Source: Amphiura filiformis (Eukaryota; Echinodermata; Ophiuroidea; Amphilepidida; Amphiuridae). Taken from it: a stretch of 64,000 nt of DNA. Below, one piece after another: positions 1 to 11,279 of this stretch. The notes under the pieces were generated by a model. It searched no databases. It had not been told where the DNA came from and worked only from the letters and a program-made list of their open reading frames with translations. Within the stretch, counting starts at the first letter, position 1, and each line of letters opens with the position of its first letter. The stretch lies in contig NC_092639.1 of assembly GCF_039555335.1 (NCBI RefSeq), positions 33,016,353-33,080,352 of the forward strand. The letters run 5' to 3'. A program made the translations under genes and the position numbers.

Positions 1-362
1 GATATCTCCATTTGTTTGTACAATGGAAAATGCTTATCAGTAAAGTGAACAAGAAATTCATATTTAGTTAGAACATTCTGGAAGATTAAGTGGTGGCGCT
101 AACGCTATTACAGTAACCATTTGTACAGATTAATTATTCTGATTGGTTTTTGGTGATGTGATGTAATGTGCTGTAATATATTTGGCTTGGCGAACAATTA
201 AACAGGAGCAGCAGTGTAGAGTTATATAAAGAGGGAACTTGCTCAATATGCGGGTCAACATAGAAGACCATTTTGGAAAACACCAGCATAGCAGCCAGGA
301 TAGTGTACTGAGGTATATACTTATTACTCCTTTAAATAGTTTTGCCAAAGAAGGAGAGAGTT

Positions 363-453
363 TTGCGCGTGAAGACGGCTCATCAACAGAGTGATGATGA
401 TGAATGATGATGATGATGGTCGAGTGATGATGATGATCGAGTGATGATGATGG
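363..453. repeat. GAT microsatellite with interruptions
   Basis: Degenerate GAT repeats interspersed with GTCGAGT spacers. The long His/Ser ORF reading through it on the - strand is a by-product. The rest of 1-730 shows nothing recognisable. Confidence 0.85.
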
Positions 454-730
454 AGATTTTAATTCTATGATTGAACTTTTTGTATAAATTAGGCCTTGCC
501 AAACTGCAAAAACCAAAACAATCTAAGAATTTTAGAAAAACAACTATATGATGTCATAAGCTGTCAAACCTTAAGTGCTCAACAAATACACCTGATAATA
601 TTGATTTGTACACATACACACGTGGGATGTGTGTCTTTAGTTTAGACACTGCCTAAACAGCACTACATTGCAAATTTGAAAAGTAACAATTCCCTTGGTG
701 ATGGTTTTAAATCACAAATACGAAAAACTA

Positions 731-1486
731 CCCAGTAACACAAAACGTTTTCGAAATTATTGGATAGTTGGAAAAGGTTGCCAGAAAGCGTTTAACCCTA
801 GAACTACTGATTATTCAATTATAACTTTCAAGTTATATACCGTTATATTTGGTAATACTATATAGCTATGGGTCTCCTCTCTCCAGTGATACTAAAATAA
901 GTACAAACATTTCCCACATAATGTCGCTATGACGTCATAATATGAGGGCGCCCATGCAAATTTCCAGCTATGTAGAAATGACTATTTTCACATAACTAAC
1001 ACGCAAAAGTCAGTAGCTCTTGGAATAATTTCATAAGAGCGAAATGAAAATCATTGGGGCCTCACCACCACCCCCTTCAATAGTCATCTTTGATGGCCGA
1101 TTCTATTACTAAAATGAGCGCAAAGGATGGATCTACGATAAGCTTAAGTCGTTTGGGCGTAAACTCGTGCGTTTTTTTATGACGGATAAAAAATCTTAAG
1201 GTCCCTAGAACTTCGTAGTTCTAGGGATAAATGTCGGGTTATATAAAGGGTATATAAAGGTATCAAATGTTCAAATCATTTCTTGAAAACTTTAAGTGTT
1301 GACGAAATATTTGGCAAAAAGTATTTGAAAAAAGAACAATATTTTAAAAAATGTTGTAATATATTTTCATGCAAAACGTTTTCATGACCTTTATAAAACC
1401 TGACATCCAATGTTATTAATACGTTTTTACTAAAACCAGAACCCAAAATATAACCCATTTAAAGCGTTTTAAAACGTTTTGTGTGA
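731..1486 (+). mobile_element. AACGTTTT-rich foldback repeat, split by a nested element
   Basis: The left part (731-795) and right part (1227-1486) together match the family copies at 6445 and 59602. Shared features are a CCCAG(C/T)AA..ACACAAAACG terminus, the motif TGTCGGGTTATATAAAGGGT, and many AAAACGTTTT palindromes. The break is filled by the piggyBac-like MITE at 796-1226. Confidence 0.75.
796..1226. mobile_element. piggyBac-like MITE (431 bp) with TTAA target
   Basis: The left end is CCCTAGAACTACTGA and the right end TCGTAGTTCTAGGG, an inverted pair of about 12 bp. It is flanked by TTAA (792-795) and ATAA (1227-1230, one change from TTAA). CCCTAG termini at TTAA are the hallmark of the piggyBac superfamily. 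The right end also forms a short hairpin from the inner CCCTAGAACT. There is no transposase, so it is non-autonomous. Confidence 0.8.
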
Positions 1487-1489
1487 TGG

Positions 1490-2480
1490 TACCAAACCAG
1501 TTTTAGCCATCTAACTAGAAACCTGCCTGCAATGTTCGAATGTCAGTTCAAACGTGCTGGTGATAATCTTTCTAAAAGATTAAACTGACGTTTCTGTATA
1601 ACACATTCCAGGTTACTTGAATTTGTAGTGCCTGTTATCCATTTCGTAATATTGATACATTGATCTCATCGGAAATTAATCATAGGTCAGGTGGTTCTTG
1701 AGTTAAGACCAATAATATATAGAAACGAAAGTTTTGGGCTTTTTTTTTTGTTATTGTTGTTTTTGTTTTTTTGTTTTTTTATTTCCTTTATATAGTCCAT
1801 ACCATTCCTCTTGTGTGTCAACTTTATTTGCCTCAATAGTTGAGTGCAAACACCGCTAGGTCATGCTCTCCCTCCGACCCACTTCAACTGCATTGCAACA
1901 GTAGTATTCATCTATTTTCTTCAAACAAGTGTATTGTTTGTCATGAGCTCACTGCTTAGTTGACGGTCGGTCATGACGTAATCACAACTCTTAGTAACGG
2001 TCAAAAACAAGAAAAACAATGTGTATTGGCCACTTTGTAAAACAAATACCCTTGTTAGTGTAGTTTAGTCGTATGTCGTATCTATTTTTCTATTAGTGGT
2101 ACATTACACTTGTTATTTAGAATTTCAGATTAGATAGTGACCCAATTATAATGTGACATTATTATCTGATTCAATCAGACCAACGTCGGCAATAATGAAA
2201 TTTAGAAAGAAAAAAAGATAAAAAAACATATGAAATAAAAGTGTAAAAAGTTTATACCTTTACGGCCAAGTATGTTAAAGACTTACTCCGGATTCCAGAA
2301 TAAAATAGCACTAACTATTTTTATATTAGAAATATTGTCCTGTTTTGCCAATCCTTTGGGTACCTAACTTGCTATAAATGTCAACATTTAATACTTGGGA
2401 AATACTTGGGAATAATTGACATAAAATATTAAAGTTTATGAGCTAACTCTTATATTTAAAATCAGCAAAGAATGTGACAA
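1490..2480. other. Non-coding stretch, no feature recognised
   Basis: AT-rich DNA with short poly-T runs near 1740-1790. No supported exon, RNA gene or inverted repeat was seen. Confidence 0.5.
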
Positions 2481-2496
2481 ATAAAGTGAACTTTTA

Positions 2497-2756
2497 ACAA
2501 GGTTTTGAGTTAAATCAAATACTGGAACTTACATTTTTTGCAACTTGCTACGTTGCGTCTGAAACCATCAGACTTCATCAGGCAACTGACCCGCTGGGCT
2601 GGTCATGTGACACTTTGAAGTGTCACATGACCAGTCTGATGAAGACTGATGGTTTCAGACGCAACGTAGCAAGTTGCAAAAAATGTAAGTTCCAGTATTA
2701 GATTTAATTCAAAACCTTGTGATGATTCTAACGACTGGATGACGGAGAATATTCAC
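2497..2756. mobile_element. 260-bp foldback retroelement with hammerhead-like motif and 15-bp target duplication
   Basis: The insert is flanked by identical 15-mers TAAAGTGAACTTTTA (2482-2496 and 2757-2771). Its first and last roughly 100 bp are almost perfect inverted repeats, with an inner hairpin GGTCATGTGACACTT / AAGTGTCACATGACC. On both strands the arms contain CTGATGA, then a stem with a TCAGAC 3' side, then GCAAC. This is the layout of a hammerhead ribozyme core (CUGAUGA...GAAAC) with one core base changed. Hammerhead motifs are known in Penelope-like elements and retrozymes; assignment to those is inference. It has no coding capacity. Confidence 0.65.
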
Positions 2757-2815
2757 TAAAGTGAACTTTTATTGTGGTATATATTACCACCAAGTCAGTT
2801 GTAACTAAATAATTA

Positions 2816-2850
2816 ATAAATAATAAATAATTAATAATTAATATTGTGTA
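2816..2850. repeat. AT-rich TAATTAATAAA simple repeat
   Basis: A short run of TAATAAATAATTAATAATTAA. The following 2850-3200 shows nothing recognisable. Confidence 0.6.
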
Positions 2851-3229
2851 TCCAAACTAATAATGGAGTGAGCCACTCAATTGTCAATATTTTCTTCTTT
2901 GATCTGATTTGATGGATCAGATTGCGTCATATTTTTCCAATATGTATTTGTACGTCATGCTTACTTCGGAACTTTCACATTGCCGAAGTACTAAATGATA
3001 CTTTCTATCTGGCGCAGTACAACTGTATCAACTGAGTACTGGTAATATAGATACTATCGTAATGTGTCTGTGTGATGTGTAGTGTGTGAGTGCATTGCAA
3101 TGATATACTGCCGTATTTCAGTATCCATACACCATTGCCTAATATCATACAGTAGACAGGCTCTATTTTGGAAATATATGCTTATTTAAGCATCTAGTGG
3201 TTCTAAATTTTGTTTGCCAAGCAATATTG

Positions 3230-4010
3230 GAACCCGGTGACCCTTAAAAAAGGCCCCCAAACCCCTTACATGCTCATACAGGGGGAAAAATTAAACCTGT
3301 TCCAAATTCACTGAAAAACATGTCAAATTATTCGTCTGGGTCCAAGGATTACCTTGTAATGTAATTTGCGCGTAGGACGTATAACTACCAAGTTATGAGG
3401 CTCAACAGGTCCAAGGACAATTTTAATGTTATACAGGGGTGAAAATTTTGAGTTGCTCCGATTTTCGTAAAATTGGATGCAAACTGTTCTTCATGTTCAA
3501 GGGATTCAGGAAAAGAATAGTTTTTACTATCTGCGATGTCAAGTTCAGTAGACAGATGATAAATAAATGCAAATTCAATTAAATCCTATGCAATCCTACA
3601 TATCTTTTGACTCTTTGCTGTGTAACATACTAATTAGACATTGCAGATAGTGCAAACTATTCTTTATCTGAAAGCATAAAGAACATAGATTACAATGAGT
3701 CAAACCTGAAGGCAATATTCAGTGTGGACCAGAAGATATACTGGGTGTAACAATTAACTTTTTAATGAACATGTGGTATAGTTTGGGAGTGCCTATTGTT
3801 TTTCAAGAAACTATATACTTTATATTGGGTGCGATGCTTCCTTCTATGTATACAGGGTGAAAAATGTTGCTTCATCATCAGACCTAGTTAATTACTTTAA
3901 AGGTTTAATTAGTGCTAGATTTATAATATCTCAGACTAATTACTTGCAATTCTGACTAGTTTACATACAGGGTGAGTCAAAAAAAAGTGCAATAGAGAAA
4001 AGAATCCATT
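3230..4010. repeat. Region with repeated ACAGGGTGA-like motifs, probable old DNA transposon
   Basis: TACAGGG(T/G)G-type motifs followed by AAAA recur near 3280, 3435, 3850 and 3965. Similar ACAGGGTGATTCAAAA occurs at 61296. Termini of this style are common in TA-inserting DNA transposons. The element borders could not be fixed. No supported gene was found in 4010-6240. Confidence 0.35.
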
Positions 4011-6243
4011 TTTATTTAAGAACCGAGTTGAACCTTTTAGGTTTTAGAATATTTTATAAATAACATATCCATTAGTGATCTTGTGTGAAAAAATCAAGGA
4101 ATTAGCATTTACCGTTTTGTTTTTTGACACGTTTTATAGTGATTTTAATGTTTGTCCAAGAGACATCTAAAATTTGAATGTCAGCCAACTCGGTGTAAGG
4201 TTGATTTGGAACAACTGTCATTTTCTTACCCTCATTGGCATTGAAATAAAATGAAGCACCTAAAGTGTTAGTGTCCTTGGTCTTGTTCAAGGAGAAGAAA
4301 CATTATGTCGTTATTTTAATTTTCCCTTTACTTTAAAGATGTTTATTCTCCATCAAAAACATAAATTTGTAGGTGGGTTTTGCAGATGTCGAAATGAAAT
4401 GCGCGCAAATTGAAGTGGAGTGAATTACAAAATATCCAGTAAGTTGGACATATTGGGGTTTAAAAAAACTGGAGTTGGAGTCGAATAAGGTATGAAGGAC
4501 TTAAAGTAATGTTAGAAAGTTTGTTTGAACAGAAATAAAGAATTAAAAATAATAACGCAAAAATCAACCTTATTTAAGTTAAAGTCAGTTTCAGAGCTGG
4601 TGCCTTTATCGTGTATTATGTGCTCTCATTCAAAATACATGGTACCTCGTGGACAAATAATGAAATTGGGTATCGCAGCAAAAAGACTCATAAAAATTAA
4701 ACGGTAGTAGCGAGTCACTTCTATAATGGGAAAGTTCAACTTGGTTCTTAATTATTGATTCTTTAGAAGCCTATGGAAAATGACATGGACGAGCCTGTAA
4801 ATATGCTCGTTGGTCTAATTAATGTGATGAAATTACACAAAGTACATAATTATTTAGTTCCTACAATTACTGACATCAAATTGGTACTACATAATCATGT
4901 ATTTTAGTTTTCAACTCAACATAAAAGGGAAACAAAGTATGTCATCAACTAGTTATGAACCGTGTCCTCACATCCGCCACCTTGCAAGTTTTATAGCTTA
5001 TTTGTCTCGTAAAATTAATCAGCATCAATGGAAAATCCTGGTTTTGGTGTCACACTCAAAAGAAAGAACCAAACTTTAAACAAAACCAAAATAAAGGGTG
5101 TAAGTATTCATCTTCATTTTGAAAATATCATTTCAAGAAAAATATCACACCGCCATCCTTTTAAGGGTCCCAGTATAAGACACATGGCCATAAACAGTTA
5201 AAACAAAGGGTTTTTTTAATTTGACACCTGTGGAGGACATGTCACCTTTCTGCTTATAACTCGAAAACTGTACAACACTGAATCATTAGGACTTAGGAAT
5301 TGCGTTAGTGTAGTTTTTAAACAATAAGCACTTTTGTTTTTGTATCTGCATGATATTGACCCTCTTGTCAATGGTTTCCAGAAGTTGGTCATTTTAGGGC
5401 CTATTCAAAAATTGATCACTACGATATCATGAAGCAATATGTGACTGGACGCGGTCAATTTTGTTTTATTTCGTGTTTAGAAAATATATACCATAAGCTT
5501 TAAAATGGTATATCATTTGACTTCAAACGATATCCAAAAGCGGGGTTATGATTTGCTGAACTCTGTTCCTTCGACAAAATTGTATTTTTTATCGGTTCTA
5601 CATGTGTCTCTTTTTTTTCTTTTCTGGTAATAAATATCCAACAGTCATTGGCGGTCATTTCAAATCATCCCCAAGTCAACGAGGTTCAGAAATATCCTCT
5701 CATTGTTCATTGTTGATTATACATACCTAGACAAAATACAATGCTTTGTTATCTACCACTTGAACAGGATTTAGCCAAAGCAAACTAAGACAAGAACTAT
5801 TCTATAGAAATAGGTAGAAGCTTATTATCCTCTTCAGCAGTAGTATTATTGATTGATTTAAACAGCGTTTGATAAGATACTTGTCGCAACGAATTGATAC
5901 ACCTATGAATACGACCTTCACATACATTTTACACTTTAACTCAGAATACAATTTGCCGAGTTTACGGCTGATTCGCCGCGTCCACTATTATGCCAAAGTG
6001 TGTGCTTTTATCTACTCTGTCCCCATCTTGAAATCGATCTTTAGCTAGTCCAGCAATTTTTGTCTTTATTGTTTTCTATAATAAGCTGCAGGGAGTGGGC
6101 ATAATTTATAGAGATTTGTTATGGTTTTTGTCTTTTATAATAATATTGATTTGATTAGATTTTATTAATAGCGTTTTTTCGGTTATCAGCATGATGTTAG
6201 TGAGATTATTAATTTTCCTTTAAACTCGTTTGTCTTGTATAAT

Positions 6244-7207
6244 GTGACCAGCTACCACGAGATGAGAATAAAGTCGCAAGTTGGTAGTTCTGAGACTGGT
6301 TGCTGATTTTATGTTCTTTGTCTGTCGTACACCTGCACAAACCAGCAATATGTCCTTCGTGAATGGCCCACTGTGCCCCCATTCACAAAGGACATACAGA
6401 CATACTATTGGATTGACAGGTGCGTGTGAAACAAACAGCACTAACCCAGCAAGCACAAAACGTTTTCGACATCATTCGCAAAACGTTATAAAAGGTTGTC
6501 AGAAAACGTTTAAATGTCGGGTTATTATAAAGGGTACACTAATGGTATAAAACGTTTTCATAACATTAAATAACATTTGGTGGTAATTTACTGCACAGCA
6601 AACACAAATGTTTTACAGAAAACATGTACATTTCGGGTTATATAAAGGGTATAAAAACGTTTTAATAACATTCCAAACACATTTTTGAAAACCTGGTACA
6701 AATCATTCTAAACAGAATGTTATTTTGGGGTTGAAAAAATATTTTGCAAAATATGTTTGCACAAAATATTTACAATAACGTTTTTAAAATGTTTTCACGA
6801 CCTTTATATAACCCGACATTTAAATGTTATTAAAACGTTTTGTAAAAATCATTTTAAGAACATTTCTGTGTTTGCTGGGTGCAAATATTTTAACATAATG
6901 TTATTCAAGTGTTGACAAAATATTTGGCCAAAAATGTTTGCAAAAATAGTTTACAATGACATTTCGAAAACATTTTAAAAATATTGTTGTAGTGTGTTTT
7001 CATACAAAACGTTTTAAAACGATTTCATGACCTTTATATAACCCGGCATTTTAATGTTATTAAAACGTTTTTACCTAAACCAAAACCCAAAATATAACTT
7101 ATTTAAAACGTTTCAAAAACGTTTTGTGTTTGCTGGGAACGCAGTAGCCATGGCGTCTCGAAATTATTAACTTGCGACTTAACGCTCATTTCGTGGTAGC
7201 AGGCTAC
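6244..7207. mobile_element. MITE with TGACCAGCTACCAC termini, split by an AACGTTTT element
   Basis: The left arm (CTACCACGAGATGAG ... AAGTCGCAAGTT) pairs with the right arm at 7168-7207 (AACTTGCGACTTAACGCTC...GTGGTAGC). The same family, without the nested insert, lies in the ligand-gene intron at 26179-26437 and 35866-36124. Confidence 0.7.
6445..7137. mobile_element. AACGTTTT-rich foldback repeat, full-length copy
   Basis: It begins CCCAGCAAGCACAAAACG and ends with the reverse complement, TTTTGTGTTTGCTGGG. The interior has many AAAACGTTTT palindromes and two copies of TTATATAAAGGGT-type blocks in inverse orientation. No ORF. It sits inside the MITE at 6244-7207. Confidence 0.8.
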
Positions 7208-7308
7208 ATAGGTACAAATCACAAGCAATCGGGTGTATAGTTTTAAATAATAGTGTTATTGATTTACTTATTTTCTTGTGTGTGTGTCTTATTTTTGATT
7301 TATTTCAG

Positions 7309-7382
7309 CTTTTATATCAAAATCACAAGCAATGGGAGTGGGTATTTATAATAATATTTACGGTAGAACAACAACGTGGAAG
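7309..7382 (+). CDS. Candidate upstream exon (74 nt), Tyr/Trp-rich, possible pro-domain of the cystine-knot ligand
   Basis: A long pyrimidine-rich tract ending TTATTTCAG precedes this stretch, and AAG|GTAAGA, a near-consensus donor, follows it. Read so that the exon ends in phase 0, the C-terminal residues are IYNNIYGRTTTWK. The tyrosine and the penultimate tryptophan resemble the endings of the two 39-nt microexons downstream (FYYDETLWQ and YYYDTPPWE), so the three may be related cassettes. The length (74 nt) implies that the preceding intron is phase 1. No signal peptide is visible, so the first coding exon would lie upstream or outside the window. The splice signals are seen; membership of the ligand gene is inferred from strand, order and the shared ending. 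It could also be a chance exon-like stretch. Confidence 0.4.
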
Positions 7383-7945
7383 GTAAGATGTTTTAATTCT
7401 GCTAAACTTATCGTGAAATTCTCCTTCATGTACCCTTTCCCCTTCACTACTATAGCCCTACACGTATCCTTACGTTCGACTAATGTTTCTATAGTAATAA
7501 GACCTGTGTTTTATTCCAAAATCTTGGATTTTGACAAAACTACCTAAAGTCTTGATTTTTGGAGGGTAGGTTAGTTTAATAAAGTACATTACAATCGTGT
7601 AAAAAAAAACAGAATTTTGAAAAATATTGAGGGCGTCCTCCTCAGCAAATTTTACAATATGGCTTTAATAAATTAAGGTTAATGCTGAATCTTTTACACC
7701 CAAATAATGTGTCCGAGGCAGTAAAACGTTATAAATGGGTGAGGCGTAGCTTAATCTATTATTAAAACGTTTTTACTGCTGAGGTTACATTATTTGCGTG
7801 TAAAGGATAAAGGAGCAACCTTTATTTATATTTTTACCCAAAACATATGCGATTTAAAAAGAAAACATATCAGTTTTCCCCTCCAAAGCATTGTTTACAT
7901 CAAGGTTACCCTAAACATTTCATTATCACTCCTCTTCTTTTGTAG

Positions 7946-7984
7946 GAAAACAGAGTTTTCTACTACGATGAAACATTATGGCAG
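7946..7984 (+). CDS. Candidate 39-nt microexon (ENRVFYYDETLWQ)
   Basis: The acceptor is a pyrimidine tract ending CTTTTGTAG and the donor is CAG|GTAATA. The exon is exactly 39 nt, phase 0 on both sides, and encodes ENRVFYYDETLWQ. A second microexon of identical length and phase at 21699 encodes ETRPYYYDTPPWE; E, R, two Y, D and the penultimate W are shared at matching positions. That agreement in length, phase and pattern at sites 13.8 kb apart is unlikely by chance. The probable role is a repeated segment of a secreted precursor's pro-region, upstream of the cystine-knot exons. Only RNA evidence could show whether the microexons are used together or alternatively. Confidence 0.5.
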
Positions 7985-7989
7985 GTAAT

Positions 7990-8680
7990 AGTTCTTTAAA
8001 ACTGTTTGTGCACTGGGAATAGTAATGCGATATGAAACCCCACCATGACACCATTACGCTACATGTCTCTTTCAATTTTTCAGCAATTTTTCCAGAATAG
8101 CTTTAGCCCTCAAAGGAATTCGTTCCAGTCCAATCCCTGAGATTACCAATTTGTCATACAGTCAACATGGCCAAGGACATTAATGCATGACCCAGATAGA
8201 GAATCGGGTACATCGGAGTACATCTTGCTCAGTCCTGCTTTCCAGAAATTGACCTTCGATATTGACCTTTGTCGTCAAATGTTGACAGTTGGTAACATGT
8301 GTCATGTTTGAAACTTTTTGCTTTAGTTATAGCTGATTTATTTAATGGGTCTGTGGCGTAATGGTTATATAAGCTGTGGCGCTTTTCTCTTGTCTCCCAT
8401 TTTATCATACCATTAAAGAAAATATCAAAGTACACCGCAAACCGGATATATTTTAGTGTCTAGTCAGTGAGTGCATACTGACGCTTTATACATGTATCTA
8501 GGCAATGAGAGTGTATTGTTTTTGTTTTTTGTTTGCTCGTGTGTTTGTTTAAATAGTCACTCCGTGCGGAGACACTCTTGGGTCTTGATGTGATCAGGTT
8601 CTATGTGATCAGGGTCTATACACAGAGATAAAATAATATGTAACAATTACACCAACTTGCAGCTTTGTAAATGCTTTTAC
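7990..8680. other. Non-coding stretch, no feature recognised
   Basis: Intron-like AT-rich DNA downstream of the 7946 microexon. A fragment TTGCTTGATCGCATCACA at about 8694 matches the end of the MITE at 63578. Confidence 0.4.
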
Positions 8681-8726
8681 AAACACTGTTTTTGCTTGAT
8701 CGCATCACAAATATCAAACATTCCTC

Positions 8727-8930
8727 AACGATAACTTTAAGGAATTCAATCATGTTTCACCGTTGTTCATCACCGTTTAACAACGATGCGGCCGCGTCGT
8801 CTGCGTGGTTTACTTCGCGAGGGCAGCTTTAGCTGCCCGAGCGAAGTAAACCACGCAGACGCGCGGGACGCGAGTTGTTAAACGATGATGAACAACGGTG
8901 AAACATGATTGAATCCCTTTCAACAACGAA
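8727..8930. mobile_element. GC-rich hairpin MITE
   Basis: Left and right arms of about 85 bp are inverted copies, meeting at GGGCAGCTTTAGCTGCCC near 8822-8839. Outer ends are AATTCAATCATG and CATGATTGAAT. The arms are unusually CpG-rich for this window. No coding sequence. Confidence 0.8.
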
Positions 8931-9340
8931 AATAAGCTAAAGATCGTATAATTCACGATTATTTCACGAGGAAATGTCAGTTAATCATTGTCACTAAGCC
9001 TTACAAAAACTTCGATGATTTCTCTGTTAATGTCATCAATAAAACTACAGAATAAAATTGCAAAGTTTAGCCGCTATCTGAAAATACTGTATTCAACTTA
9101 TAAGCTTGCATACGCACACAGGTTCCAGGCATGACGAATTTTACGCGCTCTCGCGTAACGCGTAGTCTCGCTCGCGTTCGCGTATACGCTACAGTAAAAG
9201 TGTGGATTCATCACGGATTAACAACGGTTGGCTCCTGTACAAAGGTATAAGAGGAGTTGTTGAATTTAAAATAACAACTTTATTTAGGAAATGGGCTTTA
9301 CCGGTGGGCTTATGGGCTAATTAAAATAATTGTTTTGGTT
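8931..9340. other. Non-coding stretch with a CpG-rich patch
   Basis: 9140-9195 is a run of CG-containing words (TTTACGCGCTCTCGCGTAAC and similar). Comparable CG-rich patches occur at 16930-17040 and 23365-23460. They may be remnants of one repeat family. Confidence 0.35.
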
Positions 9341-9342
9341 TA

Positions 9343-10013
9343 TTAAGGGAAGGGGTATGAACGTTTGGACAGTATTTATTGTGGGACATTAGAGCACATC
9401 AGACATATCGAATTGCATTCTGAATACGAAGAATGTCATTCTGATATCAAATAATTTTGATTTTTTGAAATTCGCAATGTAATACACATTTTATGGCAAA
9501 TCATTAAAAATTGATATTTTTTATATTTTACAATAATCGAAGTAAACTTTATAAATATGATGATTTATAGTTAACGTGTATGTAGGTGGGATGAAAAGCC
9601 GACGATCAATTGAAAATTTTGACCTTTCGTATTGAAGATATAGATTTTTTTCCCAAAACACCAAAAAAGAATTAGGTCTTTTTTGGAAAAAATCCATATC
9701 TTCAATATGAAAGGTCAAAATTTTCAATCGATCGTCGGCTTTTCATCCCACCTACATACACTTTAAGAATATATCATTAGATTTATAAAATTTACTTCGA
9801 GGACTGTTACATATCAAAAATTTGAAAAATACCAAATTTTTATAATATGTCATAAAATTTGTATTATATCGTGATTTTCTAAAAATGAAAATTATTTGAT
9901 ATCAGAAAGACATGCTTCGTATTCAGAATGCAATTCGATACGTATGAGGTGCTCTCATGTTCCATAAAAAATACTATCGAAACGCTCAAAACGCTCATTC
10001 CAGATCCCTTAAA
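9343..10013. mobile_element. Long-palindrome MITE, copy 1
   Basis: Nearly symmetric 670-bp foldback. The arms share CGAATTGCATTCTGAATACG and meet at a hairpin with GACCTTTCGTATTGAAGATA and its inverse around 9650. The ends read TTAAGGG / CCCTTA. A second copy lies at 15588-16230 and a fragment at 45283-45450. ORFs inside are by-products of the palindrome. Confidence 0.8.
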
Positions 10014-10106
10014 GCTAATGATTAAAGGATTCTTCACATACAAAAAATATATTTTATCAACTTTTGAAAAATAGGAGAAAAAGAGGGCGCAATGAGGGTT
10101 CTGTTT

Positions 10107-10292
10107 TTAGGTCGTTGGCCTTCCATACAGTAGCATAGCTTCCATAGCCCCTTGCAAAGTTTGCTTTTCTACAACTCCATGTTTTCTGATAATATGGCCA
10201 AAGTACTTCAACTTTCTCTCTATTATGCCATTTCTGATACTTGTCCGCGGAGTATGCAAATACATTAAGTGCAAATCTTTAGCTAAAAACAT
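10107..10292 (-). pseudogene. LINE reverse transcriptase C-terminal remnant
   Basis: The - strand encodes IIERKLKYFGHIIRKHG followed by VEKQTLQG. This is the characteristic C-terminal segment of many non-LTR retrotransposon polyproteins (RRLKYFGHI.R...LEK..LQG). Only this piece remains. Confidence 0.7.
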
Positions 10293-10334
10293 GGTACTAA
10301 CAAATTCAGAATATACGGGATATAAGGGTTTTTT

Positions 10335-10525
10335 TTAAATCATTTATGTGTTTCTGGTAAAAATCGTCAAATAGCATCAGAATTTCTATCTCAACACAAA
10401 ATCGGTTTAGTGTCACTTGCTTTAAAGCGGAATTTTCAGTGCACCGACCATTTTATGGAACATTCAATGACATTCATGACAGAGATTTATTTGGTAGGCT
10501 TGTTGAGATCATAAACTAATAGTTT
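10335..10525 (+). repeat. Segment a of an old ~3.6-kb triplication, unit 1
   Basis: Matches 13925-14105 and 17510-17620, sharing blocks such as GACCATTTTATGGAACAT (first two copies) and CGGTTTAGTGT. It is followed by the Penelope-like insertion that the other units lack. Confidence 0.6.
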
Positions 10526-10584
10526 TGTTAGCCAAATCCAGCTGAAGATTTAGCTGAAGGCTTGATCACAGTTGAACAGGTCAA

Positions 10585-10985
10585 CTGTTTTTCACGAGAC
10601 TTGCTTGCTAACGACGCATCCTCCCTCGTTACCCGGAAGTGATGTTGATTTTAGCAGTGGGTCATATACATGATATAGAAATTATGCACCACCCTCGTCA
10701 CGGTTGAGTGAGTTCTTGCCTTTCTTTCTGATTTGGATGGCCTCCCTGACTCTCCTTGTGAAAGCATTTGAGTCTCTGCCGAGTCACTTGGCCCCATCCC
10801 AGTCGATGACATGCTTGTGCTATGTGGTTAGTTATTGCCGATTTGTGCTATTCTATGGCGGAAAACTTTCTACTGACTCTAGTGACATTTTTAGTTGCAA
10901 TCTGTTAAGCGTCTTTCTGATGCTCTTTCTTTCTCACCCCAAATGGCCTACCAGTCTCTCCTAGGATTTATCCCAACCTTTGCAC
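10585..10985 (-). mobile_element. Penelope-like element 3' fragment, direct repeat copy
   Basis: About 90-95% identical to 11285-11690. It contains the end of the GIY-YIG endonuclease region (read on the - strand) and the terminal-repeat sequence around GCTAACGACGCATCC. It is separated from the main copy by an AACGTTTT repeat at 11030-11267. Confidence 0.65.
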
Positions 10986-11029
10986 GGGATGTCATACTAC
11001 TTTGCTTGTTTTGTAACAAGTTTTCAAGA

Positions 11030-11267
11030 ATGTTTTTGGAATGTTATTAAAACGTTTTTATACCCTTTATATAACCCGACATTTAAACGTTTTTCTGTAA
11101 AACATTTTTGTTTGCTGAGCAGTAGATTATCAAAAAATGTTTTGTAAGGTTATGAAAACGTTTTATACTCTTAAAATACCCTTTATATAACCCGACATTT
11201 AAACGTTTTCTGACAACCTTTTATAACCTTTTGCGAATGATGTCGAAAACGTTTTGTGTTTGCTGGG
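11030..11267 (-). mobile_element. AACGTTTT-rich foldback repeat, partial
   Basis: It ends GTTTTGTGTTTGCTGGG, the reverse complement of the family start, and includes TTTATATAACCCGACATTTA twice. It lies between the two Penelope fragments. Confidence 0.7.
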
Positions 11268-11279
11268 CCACTGCTTTTC

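Noticed and set aside
130-516. 128-codon - strand ORF with His-rich stretch
   Set aside because: The His/Ser run comes from a GAT microsatellite; no domain or splice context supports a gene.
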